44,699 bases of DNA from a virus. A program made the position numbers and the translations under genes. The DNA lies in the IMG/VR virus record IMGVR_UViG_3300020154_000001, positions 1-44,699 of that record. One strand, given 5' to 3'. Below are positions 1 to 8,340 of the stretch, in pieces (position 1 is the stretch's first letter; every line of letters begins with the position of its first letter). The notes beneath the pieces are model-generated. The model saw only the letters and a program-made list of their open reading frames with translations. It was not told the DNA's origin and ran no database searches.

Positions 1-883
1 CGCGATTGATGTCTGGAATCAGACGCGTTGTAGGCTTGAGCTGCTCGCTCTGCTGGAGTGACAGCGTACGGTTGCGGTGCTCATCTTCGCGAGTGTTGTC
101 TCGCTGCTTTGCGGCTGCGGCTGCAGCTGCGCGCTGCATCGCGACTGCGTTGTCGGCATTGTTCAACTCGGTCTGATGCTGACGCGTCAGCTCGTGTTGC
201 TCGCGCGTGAAGTCTTGACCGGCTCGGAACTGGCTTGCAGCTTGCGCGCGCTGCGCTGCAGCGAGCGCTGCTTGCTGCGCCATCTGCTCGCGCGTAAGTC
301 CTTGGCTCGCGTCAAAGTGCCTATCCGAACGCTCGCCGCTCTCTGCAAACTGAGCTTCTTGCCGGATGGCGTTGCCTTGCTGCATAGCCATCGAATCCAG
401 ATGGTTGTCGGCTTGCTGCTCGTGATTGGCAATCTGCATCGCCTGCGATGCTTGGTCGCCCAGCACCTTACGGTCAGCCTCGAAGCCCTGCCGGTCTGCG
501 TTCTTGATTTGCTGAATCGCTGCCTGTTGCTGCAGCATCTTTTCCGGACTATTTCGACCGCGCCAATTCTCTAACCGTCTGTTGTACTGGTCTTCGCCAG
601 CCATCATGACTTGCCCGATATTGCCGCGACCTTGCTTGGTCATCAGGCTCATCGCCATTGCGAGCACCGTTTTCCAGTCGTCGCGCTCCGGAGCTGCCTC
701 GGGTGTTGGGGCCTTCAGGCCTGCAACTGCAGCGCTCGGCTTGTATTGCAGGCCTTGCTGTCGCTGCATCAAGTCGCGCGCTTGCGCCCATCGGTCCGGC
801 GCAGCTTCTGGCTGCACAGCGGCTGCGCTAGAGGCCTGCGAGCCAAGCCACTTGTTCAAGTCGTCTTCGTCTTCGTATGACAT
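1..883 (-). CDS. Candidate internal virion (ejection) protein, N-terminal part; crosses the circular join
   Basis: An open frame begins at the ATG at 883 (MSYEDEDDLNKW) and stays open to base 1. It continues in frame through 44572 down to a stop at 44076, giving 459 residues. I translated codon by codon across the join and found no stop. The N-terminus is acidic. Residues from about 110 to 280 are very rich in Gln, Ala, Arg and Asp and look like a long helical or coiled-coil rod; near residue 260 there is an Ala run. It starts 11 nt after the stop of the repeat-rich protein at 895-3207 and ends in an ATGA overlap with 42487-44079, so the three large Gln/Gly/Ala-rich proteins form one late cassette. 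By position and composition I infer an internal or ejection protein of a podovirus. No domain was recognised. Confidence 0.8.
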   Translation of the reverse strand, partial: MSYEDEDDLNKWLGSQASSAAAVQPEAAPDRWAQARDLMQRQQGLQYKPSAAVAGLKAPTPEAAPERDDWKTVLAMAMSLMTKQGRGNIGQVMMAGEDQYNRRLENWRGRNSPEKMLQQQAAIQQIKNADRQGFEADRKVLGDQASQAMQIANHEQQADNHLDSMAMQQGNAIRQEAQFAESGERSDRHFDASQGLTREQMAQQAALAAAQRAQAASQFRAGQDFTREQHELTRQHQTELNNADNAVAMQRAAAAAAAKQRDNTREDEHRNRTLSLQQSEQLKPTTRLIPDINR

Positions 884-894
884 GGTTGGCTCGC

Positions 895-3207
895 TCACTC
901 CCAAGGACCGGGGTTTTCTTCGTCGTACTTACGTTGGTACTCGCTGTCGACGTAGACTTGATTGACCGCTTCATCAGCGCGTCTATCCTCGCTCTTACCT
1001 CGCAGAATCTCACGCTGCGTGTCGTTGATGCCAGCTTGCGCCGTCTGCGCAACACCCGTCTGACCGAGTGCAAACTCGCCAGCGCGCCCGCGGTCAACGC
1101 CTTCGTCGCGTAGGCCTTCGTTTGTGCGACCAGTGAGTCTGTCGTAGCCTTCCACGAAGTCGCGATTGCTTTCGATAGTGCGACCAGCAACGCGGTCGTC
1201 ACGCTCGAAGCCCATGTCGATACCGTGCTGCGCGCGTCCGGTGTAGCTGTCAGCGCGCCTGTCAGAGTTCTCTGTCGTGCGGAAACCAGCGTCAGCAAGC
1301 CCCGCTTCGCGCTCCCACATGTCGCGCTGTTGACCCGCGTTGAAGTCATCGCGATGACGCGCTTGCACGTTTGTTTGCTCGCTGTTGAACATGCTAATGG
1401 CGTCGTTCGCCGTTCGCATGTCCGTCGCCATGTTGCCTTGCTGAATCGCGCCTTGCAGCATCGCGTCGCGATTGCCCATGCGCATAGCGTCATCTTGCCC
1501 GCGCATCGTATTGAGCATGCTGCCCATGCCCTGCGTACCTGCGAGGCGCGCGTCGCGATTGCCCATGCGCATCGCATCATCGCTCGCACGCATGCTGTTC
1601 AGCATTTGGCCTTGGCCCTGTGTACCTGTGAGACGCCTATCAGCGTTTGCGTTGCGCATCGCGTCATCTTGCCCGCGCATCGTGTTCGCCATCTGCCCAG
1701 CACCCTGCAGACCTTGCATCTGCTGAGCGCTGTTGAACTGACGCATTTCATCATCAGCGCGGCGCATCTCGGTAGACATCTGGCCTTGGCCTTGGATGCC
1801 TGCGAGTCGTTGCTGATTATTGGTTATCGCCATCTTGTCGGCTGCAGACTTCGTCGCGAAGTCGCGCTCAAACGATTGGTCAGCAATCGTGCTCGACATG
1901 TTGCCGTAGTTGACCAGCGCTTTCTCAGCGCGGTCTACAGCCTTCGCATTCGCCCCCAAGTCTTGGAGCGCTCGGGTGTTGCTCGCCTCAGCAGAAGAAG
2001 CATTGAGATTGCTAAGGGCCATCGTAGAGCCGCCCATGCCGCGGCGCTCAAGCTCGCGATAGTTCGCGTCACGCGCAGCTCGCTGAGATTGCTCTTGAGC
2101 CAATCGCGACTGCATATACATGAAACGTTCTGCATCAGTCTGACGTGGGTCCATGCGCTCCCGGAACTCTCCGAGCGCTTCCTTTTGAGCAGCCAGCGCT
2201 TCCGCATCAGCTTGCGCCGTCGCCGCTTCGCTTTCGAGGTCCATACCTCCACTCGCAAACTGCCCGTAGTCATCGAACACCCCTTGCTGCATGCCTACAA
2301 GGCCTGCGTCAGAGCTAATCGCGTTCGCGCCGCTCGCGTAGTCCATGAATCCGCCGTACACGTCTTGCTGCTGTCCGACGAGTCCTGCGTCAGAGCTGAC
2401 ATCGTTCGCGCCGCTCGCCCAGTTGCCAAACTGGTCAACTACGCCTTGCTGCTGTCCGACGAGTCCCGCGTCTGAGTAGATGTCATTCGCGCCGCTTGCC
2501 CAGTTGCCAAACTGCGAGACAACACCCTGTTGCTGACCTACCAGGCCAGCATCGGAGCTGATGCTATTCGCGCCGCTAGCCCATCCACCAAGCTGGTCAT
2601 AGGATGCTTGCTGTCTAGCGACATCTGCAGGGTTGGAGCTAATGTTCTGGTGATAGGCTTCTGGCGACAGCATGCCCATACTGTTAGCGACACCAGTTAG
2701 CCGACCGAGAGTGCCTTGGTCTGCAGCATTGTTCTGCTGGTATTGCTGGCCGAGTCCGGAGATAAGCGCATTGTTCTGCGTGTTCGCATTCTGCGCTGAC
2801 CCACGTAGTCCTGTGAGCTGCGCCCGATTGCTGCCGGTCGCCTGATTGAACGCGTTAGTCTGATTGGTCAGCGCTGTGTTGCGGACGCCTTGATTTGCGC
2901 CGATAGCGTTGTTGAATCCCTGCGCATGCGGCGTGAGCGCGTCGTAGAACCCTTGGCCCTGTTGTGCCTGTTCACCCATAAAGCTGTTCCAACGCCCTTC
3001 ATCAGCGGCGCGGTCAAGCTCTCGAATGTCATCGAACGCGCTGAGGTCGCCACCACGCGCGCGCGTTTCTGCATTGCTTCGGCGCGCTGTTGCATCTTCG
3101 GCAGCAAGGCGCGCATTCTCCGCAGCTTGATTGTCCAGATACTCTTGCGGAGTTACGCCGTTGATGGCTGCGAGCCATTCAACCATAGGGTCTATCGGTT
3201 CAGGCAT
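895..3207 (-). CDS. Large repeat-built internal virion protein candidate (770 aa)
   Basis: The ATG at 3207 (MPEPIDPMVEWL) is preferred over an in-frame TTG at 3219 because a GGGG run lies just upstream and it overlaps the previous stop by only 8 nt. No family was recognised. Two internal repeat blocks are clear. Five copies of a 27-residue unit around WASGAN...SSDAGLVG occupy nt 2244-2613. Five copies of a 29-residue unit around MRGQDDAMR...RLTGTQGQ occupy about nt 1395-1805. The whole protein is rich in Gln, Asn, Ala, Gly and Met and almost free of Cys. It lies downstream of the tail nozzle genes and upstream of two other low-complexity proteins, the usual place for podovirus ejection proteins. 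A role in the injected core is inference. It could instead be a structural fibre-like protein. Confidence 0.75.
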   Translation of the reverse strand: MPEPIDPMVEWLAAINGVTPQEYLDNQAAENARLAAEDATARRSNAETRARGGDLSAFDDIRELDRAADEGRWNSFMGEQAQQGQGFYDALTPHAQGFNNAIGANQGVRNTALTNQTNAFNQATGSNRAQLTGLRGSAQNANTQNNALISGLGQQYQQNNAADQGTLGRLTGVANSMGMLSPEAYHQNISSNPADVARQQASYDQLGGWASGANSISSDAGLVGQQQGVVSQFGNWASGANDIYSDAGLVGQQQGVVDQFGNWASGANDVSSDAGLVGQQQDVYGGFMDYASGANAISSDAGLVGMQQGVFDDYGQFASGGMDLESEAATAQADAEALAAQKEALGEFRERMDPRQTDAERFMYMQSRLAQEQSQRAARDANYRELERRGMGGSTMALSNLNASSAEASNTRALQDLGANAKAVDRAEKALVNYGNMSSTIADQSFERDFATKSAADKMAITNNQQRLAGIQGQGQMSTEMRRADDEMRQFNSAQQMQGLQGAGQMANTMRGQDDAMRNANADRRLTGTQGQGQMLNSMRASDDAMRMGNRDARLAGTQGMGSMLNTMRGQDDAMRMGNRDAMLQGAIQQGNMATDMRTANDAISMFNSEQTNVQARHRDDFNAGQQRDMWEREAGLADAGFRTTENSDRRADSYTGRAQHGIDMGFERDDRVAGRTIESNRDFVEGYDRLTGRTNEGLRDEGVDRGRAGEFALGQTGVAQTAQAGINDTQREILRGKSEDRRADEAVNQVYVDSEYQRKYDEENPGPWE

Positions 3208-3943
3208 GTTGCACCCCAAAATAGATGAATGTGTAAGTCAACACTGTTGGGTCCGGTTCGGGAGCTACTGTCATGCCATCGATGGAGCGTAGGACTATGG
3301 TGTTAGGGAGTGTTGAGGCGTGAAAGTCACACGCAACACCCGAGCGAAAGAAGCGCGCAGGGTCACTGAATGCCCAGATGCGTGATGCGATGATGCTGAC
3401 CGGCCGGAACCCGCGCGGTAGCGGGATATTCATCGGCTCGGTGTACGGCGCGTGCCAGTCGAGAATGAGCGTACGCCCCTCAGTGAACCCTGTTGGCAAT
3501 CCAGGCCCTCCGCCGTTGATAGGCCCGGTTCCGGGTGTTGTGCCGCCTCCCGGTCCTGGTCCGCCTGCGCCGCCATTGGGCAGCGGTCCGCCGAGCGCCG
3601 GCCCGAATCCGTAGCCTGGCATTCCTGGCCCACCCGGGTTGCGGCCTCCGCTCCAGCCCACCGGCCCCTGTGGCGCGCGAAAGGTGTCTGCTACGTCGCG
3701 CGCAAGGCCATCGATAGCGTTTACCAGCTGCTCGAAGGGGTCCATGTTGCCGAGGCCAATCTGCCTCGGCTGGTACGGGCTTAGCCGGAGCCCGTTGCCG
3801 AACGGGTTACCTTGCGTCCCTGTTGCAGGCAGCTGACGGCGGCGGAAGTTGTTCGCTGCTGCCTGCACCGCGAGCGCAGCTTGCCGCACGCGGCCCGGCC
3901 GGTCACCAGCTTGCAGAACACTACGCTTAGCGCACGTGCTCAT
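3200..3943 (-). CDS. Virion-associated protein with Gly/Pro linker (247 aa)
   Basis: The ATG at 3943 overlaps the stop of the nozzle gene (ATGA). The product has a basic N-terminal third and a central Gly/Pro-rich, collagen-like linker (about residues 95-150). Its C-terminal domain of roughly 95 residues is predicted beta-rich, with Trp, Phe and Tyr residues (for example LILDWHAPYTEP). This layout, an anchor, a flexible spacer and a beta domain, suits a small tail or capsid appendage. I recognise no family, and a tail-associated role rests on position only. The gene is translationally coupled on both sides. Confidence 0.7.
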   Translation of the reverse strand: MSTCAKRSVLQAGDRPGRVRQAALAVQAAANNFRRRQLPATGTQGNPFGNGLRLSPYQPRQIGLGNMDPFEQLVNAIDGLARDVADTFRAPQGPVGWSGGRNPGGPGMPGYGFGPALGGPLPNGGAGGPGPGGGTTPGTGPINGGGPGLPTGFTEGRTLILDWHAPYTEPMNIPLPRGFRPVSIIASRIWAFSDPARFFRSGVACDFHASTLPNTIVLRSIDGMTVAPEPDPTVLTYTFIYFGVQHA

Positions 3944-6309
3944 GTTGTACCCTTCGCTCTACGGATAGTCGTCGTGTAGTGGTTACAGATGATGCTTGCG
4001 CCGAAGAACTTGTAAGAGCATGTGCCTTCGGGCGTCGTATAGCCGAGGCTGATGCTGTTGTTTACGGCTGGCGCGTCGCGCGGCACTTCCATCCACGTTT
4101 GCGCAAGTGCGAAGTCTTCAGGGTCGCCTTGGTATGACGTGTCGATGCCTGTTTGCACGAACGACGGTACGTCCTCTGCGTCGTATGGGTCGAGGTCCCG
4201 CGTCATGCCTTCCATCTTGTTTACGAGGATTGTCATCTCTTCGCCTTCGCAGTCGCCTGCGAAGAACCATTCGACTTCGCTCCAGCGCTTCATGCTTGCC
4301 GGGTCGCCGTCAAACACAGGTTGGAAGCGCACAACACTCTGCTGCCGTACGGTTGGTGACTTGCGGCGCACGATAAGCTCTGCGCCTGCAATCTCAGCGA
4401 CTGTCACTTCAGTCTGCAGATTGCCAACGGTGCAAGCTACTTCAGTGTCGGCAACTCTGATGCGTGACCATTTGTTGAAACGCGTTGAGTAGGTATACGT
4501 GAAAGGGTCACCGTCGAAGTTGAAGTGTACATCTCCGGTTGCTTCATCCGGAGTAACGCGCGTCTTATCTGTTGCTGACCACTTAGCCTTACCAACGTTG
4601 CCTAGTGCAGTAGTGCTAATCTCACGCACATTACCGCCACCATCAATAACAACGCAACCAATGTTAGACGCACAGAATACCAAATCACCAAGTTTGCCGT
4701 AAGCTTTGGGACCTCGAAGGAGTACTTGCGTATCGATTTGGTCCAAAGCCCAATCGAAGCCTGCGCTTGAACTTCCACCCGTACCGCTGAGTCGGTGGAT
4801 TCCATGCTCAGTCCAAATAACCATCGCTTGCGACGTTGCGCACGCACCATAAACTTGCCCTGTCTTGCCTACGAGTCCAGCCGCTACGACAGCTTCAGGC
4901 TGCCCATTCTCGGTCCACATCATGCCGTTTTTGCGGCGCGGTCGCGTCACCAGCTCGGCTGTCTCGCTGAGTGTTGGGAGCGGTGGTTGGTAGTTCTGAC
5001 CGTTCGATGCTCGGATGGTGAAGTCGCCTGCAGCCGCATAGTCGAAGCGAAACGCAATGCCTGTTGCCGGTTGCGTCCACTCGCCTGGGGTGTCCGGGTT
5101 CACGCGCGCGAGGTTATCCACGTTGCAGACCGTCTGACTCGCCAGGTCATCTGCCTGCCCGAGCGGGAACTGCTCACCGTTTACCTCTACGTCGTCAACT
5201 TCTTCGTCGCGTGTACCTACTCCCCAGGCGCTCGACCAGTCATCAGTAAGGTTACCCATGCCGCCCGCTGCACGAGCAACTCGTGCTGGCGGTTCAGTGA
5301 TGTCGAAGTAGAAAGTGTAACCCCTAAACTCTTCAACCACTCGCGCAATGGGAGGTGGTCGCTTTTGGCTGCTTGCTCCGACGACGGTTGCATTTGTGTA
5401 TAGCGCCTCGCCAAGATTCTGGTCGCCAGTTGCCTCTTCCCACGTATGCGAGTCGAGCGCCGGGTCCGGAATCGTGAACGTAGACGACATGAAGTACTCA
5501 GCCGTCGTGCTGATGCCTTGCTCATAGTCTTCTGCTGTCTCGCCAGGTGCAGGTCTACGCGTCTGGTAGGTGCGGTACACCTCAACCATATCGCCAGGCA
5601 AGTACTGTGGGTGGTCCGGTCGCTGGTAGATGGTGATGCTGATGTTGCGCCTGTCGGCTTCAGCATCTTCTTCGTAGTCGCCTGGCGCGAAGGTTTGAGC
5701 TGCAGCTGACGGCGGACCAGTTACCTCGTAGCAGTCGGGAAAGTGGCGCGTGATAACCGCGACCGTGTGAGCTTGCTGGCCAGCGTGCAGAGCGCCTGCA
5801 CCTGTCTCAGCGATGGCTTCTGTCGAGATTGCCGGCGCGAACATGCCTGCGAGGCGAGGCGCGCGCTCAGCCGCTGTCGTGGGCGCCAAATAGTCGAACA
5901 CCATCGGCCCGACATCGGTGCACACAAACACCCTGTCGCGCGCGAGCATCCAGCTAACGCGATTGTCTATCTCGAAGCTCACAGCTTCGCTGTATGCACA
6001 CGTAGCAGCTGCCCAATCGCTCGGGGTGTTGGACGCGTCTATCCAGCAGTAGCGCCACGCGCCCGCCCGTTTGGCAAGCACGAGCGTGTATCCGGTCGGT
6101 AGCGGGATAATCTCGGCAGCCTCGAAGCTGCCCGTGTCAGCCTCTAGCGTAAGCGTCTCCACGAACTTCGGTGCAGCCTCGTGGCTGCCGGCGCTGCGAT
6201 ATACGACGCCTAGGCTTACAGCAAGCGCGCCGTCTGGATACTGGCCAAGCTTGCTCGGGTCCGTAATGAGTCCGAGAGGCTCAAGGATAAGCGGCTTTGT
6301 CAGAGGCAC
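3940..6309 (-). CDS. Tail nozzle / tail tubular protein B-like (789 aa)
   Basis: Large beta-rich protein immediately after the probable adaptor. Size, position and composition match the distal tail tube (nozzle) of podoviruses, T7 gp12-like in role. Near its start it has LTKPLILEPLGLITDPSKL, resembling the 'minimal requirement' N-termini of this class. A GTG at 6309 is chosen over the TTG at 6321 because GGAGGT sits 4 nt before it and it begins just after the stop of the previous gene (6312). Segments such as GLVGKTGQVYG and WTEHGIHRLSGTGG look like the beta-propeller blades reported for nozzle proteins. The assignment is from context and pattern. No catalytic motif is expected. Confidence 0.7.
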   Translation of the reverse strand: MPLTKPLILEPLGLITDPSKLGQYPDGALAVSLGVVYRSAGSHEAAPKFVETLTLEADTGSFEAAEIIPLPTGYTLVLAKRAGAWRYCWIDASNTPSDWAAATCAYSEAVSFEIDNRVSWMLARDRVFVCTDVGPMVFDYLAPTTAAERAPRLAGMFAPAISTEAIAETGAGALHAGQQAHTVAVITRHFPDCYEVTGPPSAAAQTFAPGDYEEDAEADRRNISITIYQRPDHPQYLPGDMVEVYRTYQTRRPAPGETAEDYEQGISTTAEYFMSSTFTIPDPALDSHTWEEATGDQNLGEALYTNATVVGASSQKRPPPIARVVEEFRGYTFYFDITEPPARVARAAGGMGNLTDDWSSAWGVGTRDEEVDDVEVNGEQFPLGQADDLASQTVCNVDNLARVNPDTPGEWTQPATGIAFRFDYAAAGDFTIRASNGQNYQPPLPTLSETAELVTRPRRKNGMMWTENGQPEAVVAAGLVGKTGQVYGACATSQAMVIWTEHGIHRLSGTGGSSSAGFDWALDQIDTQVLLRGPKAYGKLGDLVFCASNIGCVVIDGGGNVREISTTALGNVGKAKWSATDKTRVTPDEATGDVHFNFDGDPFTYTYSTRFNKWSRIRVADTEVACTVGNLQTEVTVAEIAGAELIVRRKSPTVRQQSVVRFQPVFDGDPASMKRWSEVEWFFAGDCEGEEMTILVNKMEGMTRDLDPYDAEDVPSFVQTGIDTSYQGDPEDFALAQTWMEVPRDAPAVNNSISLGYTTPEGTCSYKFFGASIICNHYTTTIRRAKGTT

Positions 6310-6311
6310 AG

Positions 6312-7226
6312 TTACCTCCAAGCGTGCTGAATAGGTTTGTGCGTGTCGACGCGAACGCGCGGCAGCAGGTAGCTCTTGAGTCGTTGCAGCTCGTCGCTGC
6401 TAGCTGCGGCCAAACGCTCGGCGCGCGTGTCCAAATCTCTGCGTCGGCAGATGGGTATAGCCGCGATGGAGCCGAGCAGGGTGTGGAACTCTTCCGGCAG
6501 CTGCGGCCAATCGGTCTGGCCCTCGAAGCGCACGTAGTCTCCCGGCTCGACGCGCGCGACGCTGAAGCCCTCGGCCACCTGCAGCGTAGATGAGCTGAGG
6601 ACTGTCGCGCTCGCGCTGAGTAGCGAGCGCTCGAAGTTGCCGCGCGGCTCGATGCAGTCGATGATATTCGTACCGCTAAGCGTAGCGTTAGCGTTGAGCC
6701 TATCTACAGGCATCGAGTTAACCGTAATGATGCGAGTCTCGTGGTCAACTGCAGTCACAAGGCCTGCTGTCTGCGTCTCGACAATCTGCGATGACTTGAC
6801 GACAGTCTTGACGCGTAGCATGCACGTGTCGATACGTGTTGGATTGATGAGATAGATGTACGAGCCTCGCAGTGTGTAGAACTGAGGCCAGGAGTACATG
6901 CGCGCTTCTTCTGCGCAATCCTGCGCTTCAGCTTCTATCGCCTCATCGAACGCAATCCATGTGCGCCCGCTGTCGTTGCTGATGTCGCACTGTTCGATAG
7001 CGGGCACTGCGCGTGCAGGCAAACGCACGAACGGGTTGCCAACACCCAGTTGCCGCGTGAATGTGTGAAGCCAGTAGCCTGCGCGTGCGTTGCTGATAAG
7101 CGGGTTGAACACCTTCCGCATCTGGTCGTTCAGCAGCTGCACAATCTTCGCGCGCGTGAACTCAGTCGAGCGCGCGCTGAGTGTTGCCTCATCGCGCGCC
7201 CACTCGACTAGCTCCAGCTCGTTCAT
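6312..7226 (-). CDS. Head-tail adaptor / tail tubular protein A-like (304 aa)
   Basis: Starts with ATG in an ATGA overlap with the preceding short gene. The N-terminus (NELELVEWARDEATLSARST followed by a helical stretch) and a mixed alpha/beta body fit the helical-bundle adaptor (gatekeeper) placed between portal and nozzle in short-tailed phages. It is coded directly before the nozzle-like gene, as in T7-type tail modules. Length is somewhat above T7 gp11. Function is inferred from order and general pattern, not from a diagnostic motif. A minor capsid or neck protein is the alternative. Confidence 0.6.
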   Translation of the reverse strand: MNELELVEWARDEATLSARSTEFTRAKIVQLLNDQMRKVFNPLISNARAGYWLHTFTRQLGVGNPFVRLPARAVPAIEQCDISNDSGRTWIAFDEAIEAEAQDCAEEARMYSWPQFYTLRGSYIYLINPTRIDTCMLRVKTVVKSSQIVETQTAGLVTAVDHETRIITVNSMPVDRLNANATLSGTNIIDCIEPRGNFERSLLSASATVLSSSTLQVAEGFSVARVEPGDYVRFEGQTDWPQLPEEFHTLLGSIAAIPICRRRDLDTRAERLAAASSDELQRLKSYLLPRVRVDTHKPIQHAWR

Positions 7227-7573
7227 CGAACGGCGCCCCGAAGTCGCGGGTCATCCTCAGCCATCGTCTGTGGCCGTTGCTGCGCCGCGTACTGCTGCGC
7301 TGCTTGCTGGAACATCTGGCCCGGCGCGACAGGGCTTCTGCCTGCGCTCGGGTTCTGAATGACAGGCGCACCCTGCCCAGGGTCGCCCCACGGCTGTTGT
7401 TGCAGACCCTTGCTCATGCCGCGGAGTGCTGCGGTTGCTTGCGCGCCCCACTGCGCTGGCATGCCCTGCCCGGGCTGTCCTTGCGGTGCGCCTTGTGGTT
7501 GCTGCGGCATCTGCCACGGCGGCTGTTGCGCCGCGAGGCCGCGTTGCATGCCTTGCATCATTGGTCCGGGCAT
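7223..7573 (-). CDS. Small Gln/Pro/Gly-rich disordered protein (116 aa)
   Basis: ATG at 7573 overlaps the upstream stop (TAATG) and the stop overlaps the adaptor start (ATGA), so it is a real, coupled member of the late operon. The sequence is dominated by Met, Gln, Pro, Gly and Ala with short motifs such as QPPWQMPQQPQG. It should be largely disordered. No family recognised. A minor virion or assembly protein is the likeliest role, on position alone. Confidence 0.65.
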   Translation of the reverse strand: MPGPMMQGMQRGLAAQQPPWQMPQQPQGAPQGQPGQGMPAQWGAQATAALRGMSKGLQQQPWGDPGQGAPVIQNPSAGRSPVAPGQMFQQAAQQYAAQQRPQTMAEDDPRLRGAVR

Positions 7574-7977
7574 TAGTAGGCCGCCTTTAGCTGCAGAGAC
7601 ACGGTGCCTCCGCCGCTTGTGTAATCGTAGGTTGCGATAACGAATGGCGGAGGATTCGCGATGCGAATCACGCCCCTGTAGGTGCCGAGCGGCAAGCCTT
7701 CGAGTGTTGAGAGGACGCCCGCCGTGAAAGTTAGGTCGTCGCTGTCACCTGACACGCTGATATGCGTGCCATCGGATAGCACAGGCCACGAGCTGTACGC
7801 GCCGTCGTCTTCAACGTTGCAGCGTAGCGTGACTGTGCTGATAAGGTCCGCTGCTGAAGCTACGAGCTTGTACCCAATGAACAAGGCTAGCGCTTGCGTG
7901 TCGTTACAGTTGATAACTTTGCTTGTCGCGTCTGCGGCGGCAGCATCGAGAATCGTTTTCGTAGTCTTGTTTCTCAT
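7573..7977 (-). CDS. Small beta-rich late protein (134 aa)
   Basis: ATGA-coupled to the gene upstream. After about 25 residues the sequence alternates hydrophobic and polar residues (LISTVTLRCNVED, GTYRGVIRIANPP, YTSGGGTVSLQL), as in an immunoglobulin-like or jelly-roll domain. It lies between the capsid and tail genes, so a capsid decoration or neck-whisker role is possible. No family recognised. Confidence 0.65.
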   Translation of the reverse strand: MRNKTTKTILDAAAADATSKVINCNDTQALALFIGYKLVASAADLISTVTLRCNVEDDGAYSSWPVLSDGTHISVSGDSDDLTFTAGVLSTLEGLPLGTYRGVIRIANPPPFVIATYDYTSGGGTVSLQLKAAY

Positions 7978-8339
7978 CGCGCTCCCCGCACCTTTTCATA
8001 CTCGTCTCGCTCATCGCCCCAGCTGCCGAAGCTTTGCGACACGTCTTGAAAGCCTTGCTGCCGAGGCGCTTCTTGCCTGTTCAGCAGCGCCATCCCAACA
8101 CCCCCTAGGATGTTGCCCATCTGACTGTCTGGTCGCTTAGGCGCATTCTCCATGCCGCCTAACGCCATCTGCGTGTAGCCAGAATCCCCAGCTCGCGCAG
8201 CTCGCCTGTCATGGATATCGCGAATCAGCTTCTGCCGATGCTCCATGGAGTTCTTCTTGTGCTCGTGCTTGCCTTGCTGGTCTTGGATAATGCCAGCAGC
8301 GAGCGCAATGCCGAGCTGCGCGAGTAAGGGGATTGCCAT
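7974..8339 (-). CDS. Small late protein with hydrophobic N-terminus (121 aa)
   Basis: The ATG at 8339 starts one base after the capsid stop codon. A longer frame to a TTG at 8357 would overlap the capsid gene and is not favoured. Residues 2-18 (AIPLLAQLGIALAAGII) form a hydrophobic helix followed by a charged, Gln/Arg/Lys-rich segment. A second Gly-rich hydrophobic patch lies near residue 80 (GNILGGVGMALL). A short hydrophobic N-terminus plus a charged helix is reminiscent of small podovirus ejection proteins such as T7 gp14, but similarity is only architectural. It may insert in the host membrane during ejection (inference). Confidence 0.6.
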   Translation of the reverse strand: MAIPLLAQLGIALAAGIIQDQQGKHEHKKNSMEHRQKLIRDIHDRRAARAGDSGYTQMALGGMENAPKRPDSQMGNILGGVGMALLNRQEAPRQQGFQDVSQSFGSWGDERDEYEKVRGAR

Positions 8340-8340
8340 A

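Noticed and set aside
1225-2475. Long plus-strand ORF of 416 codons
   Set aside because: It is fully antisense to the repeat-built virion protein and its length comes from the repetitive, stop-poor composition of that gene. No ribosome site or family resemblance.
1395-2613. Regularly spaced repeats that could suggest a CRISPR-like array
   Set aside because: The repeats keep the reading frame, have 81/87 bp periods and diverge mainly at synonymous or conservative positions. They encode protein modules, and there are no direct repeats with unique spacers.
4795-5403. Plus-strand ORF of 202 codons within the nozzle gene
   Set aside because: Antisense to a strongly coding gene, odd composition (many Arg, Cys, Ser), no ribosome site.
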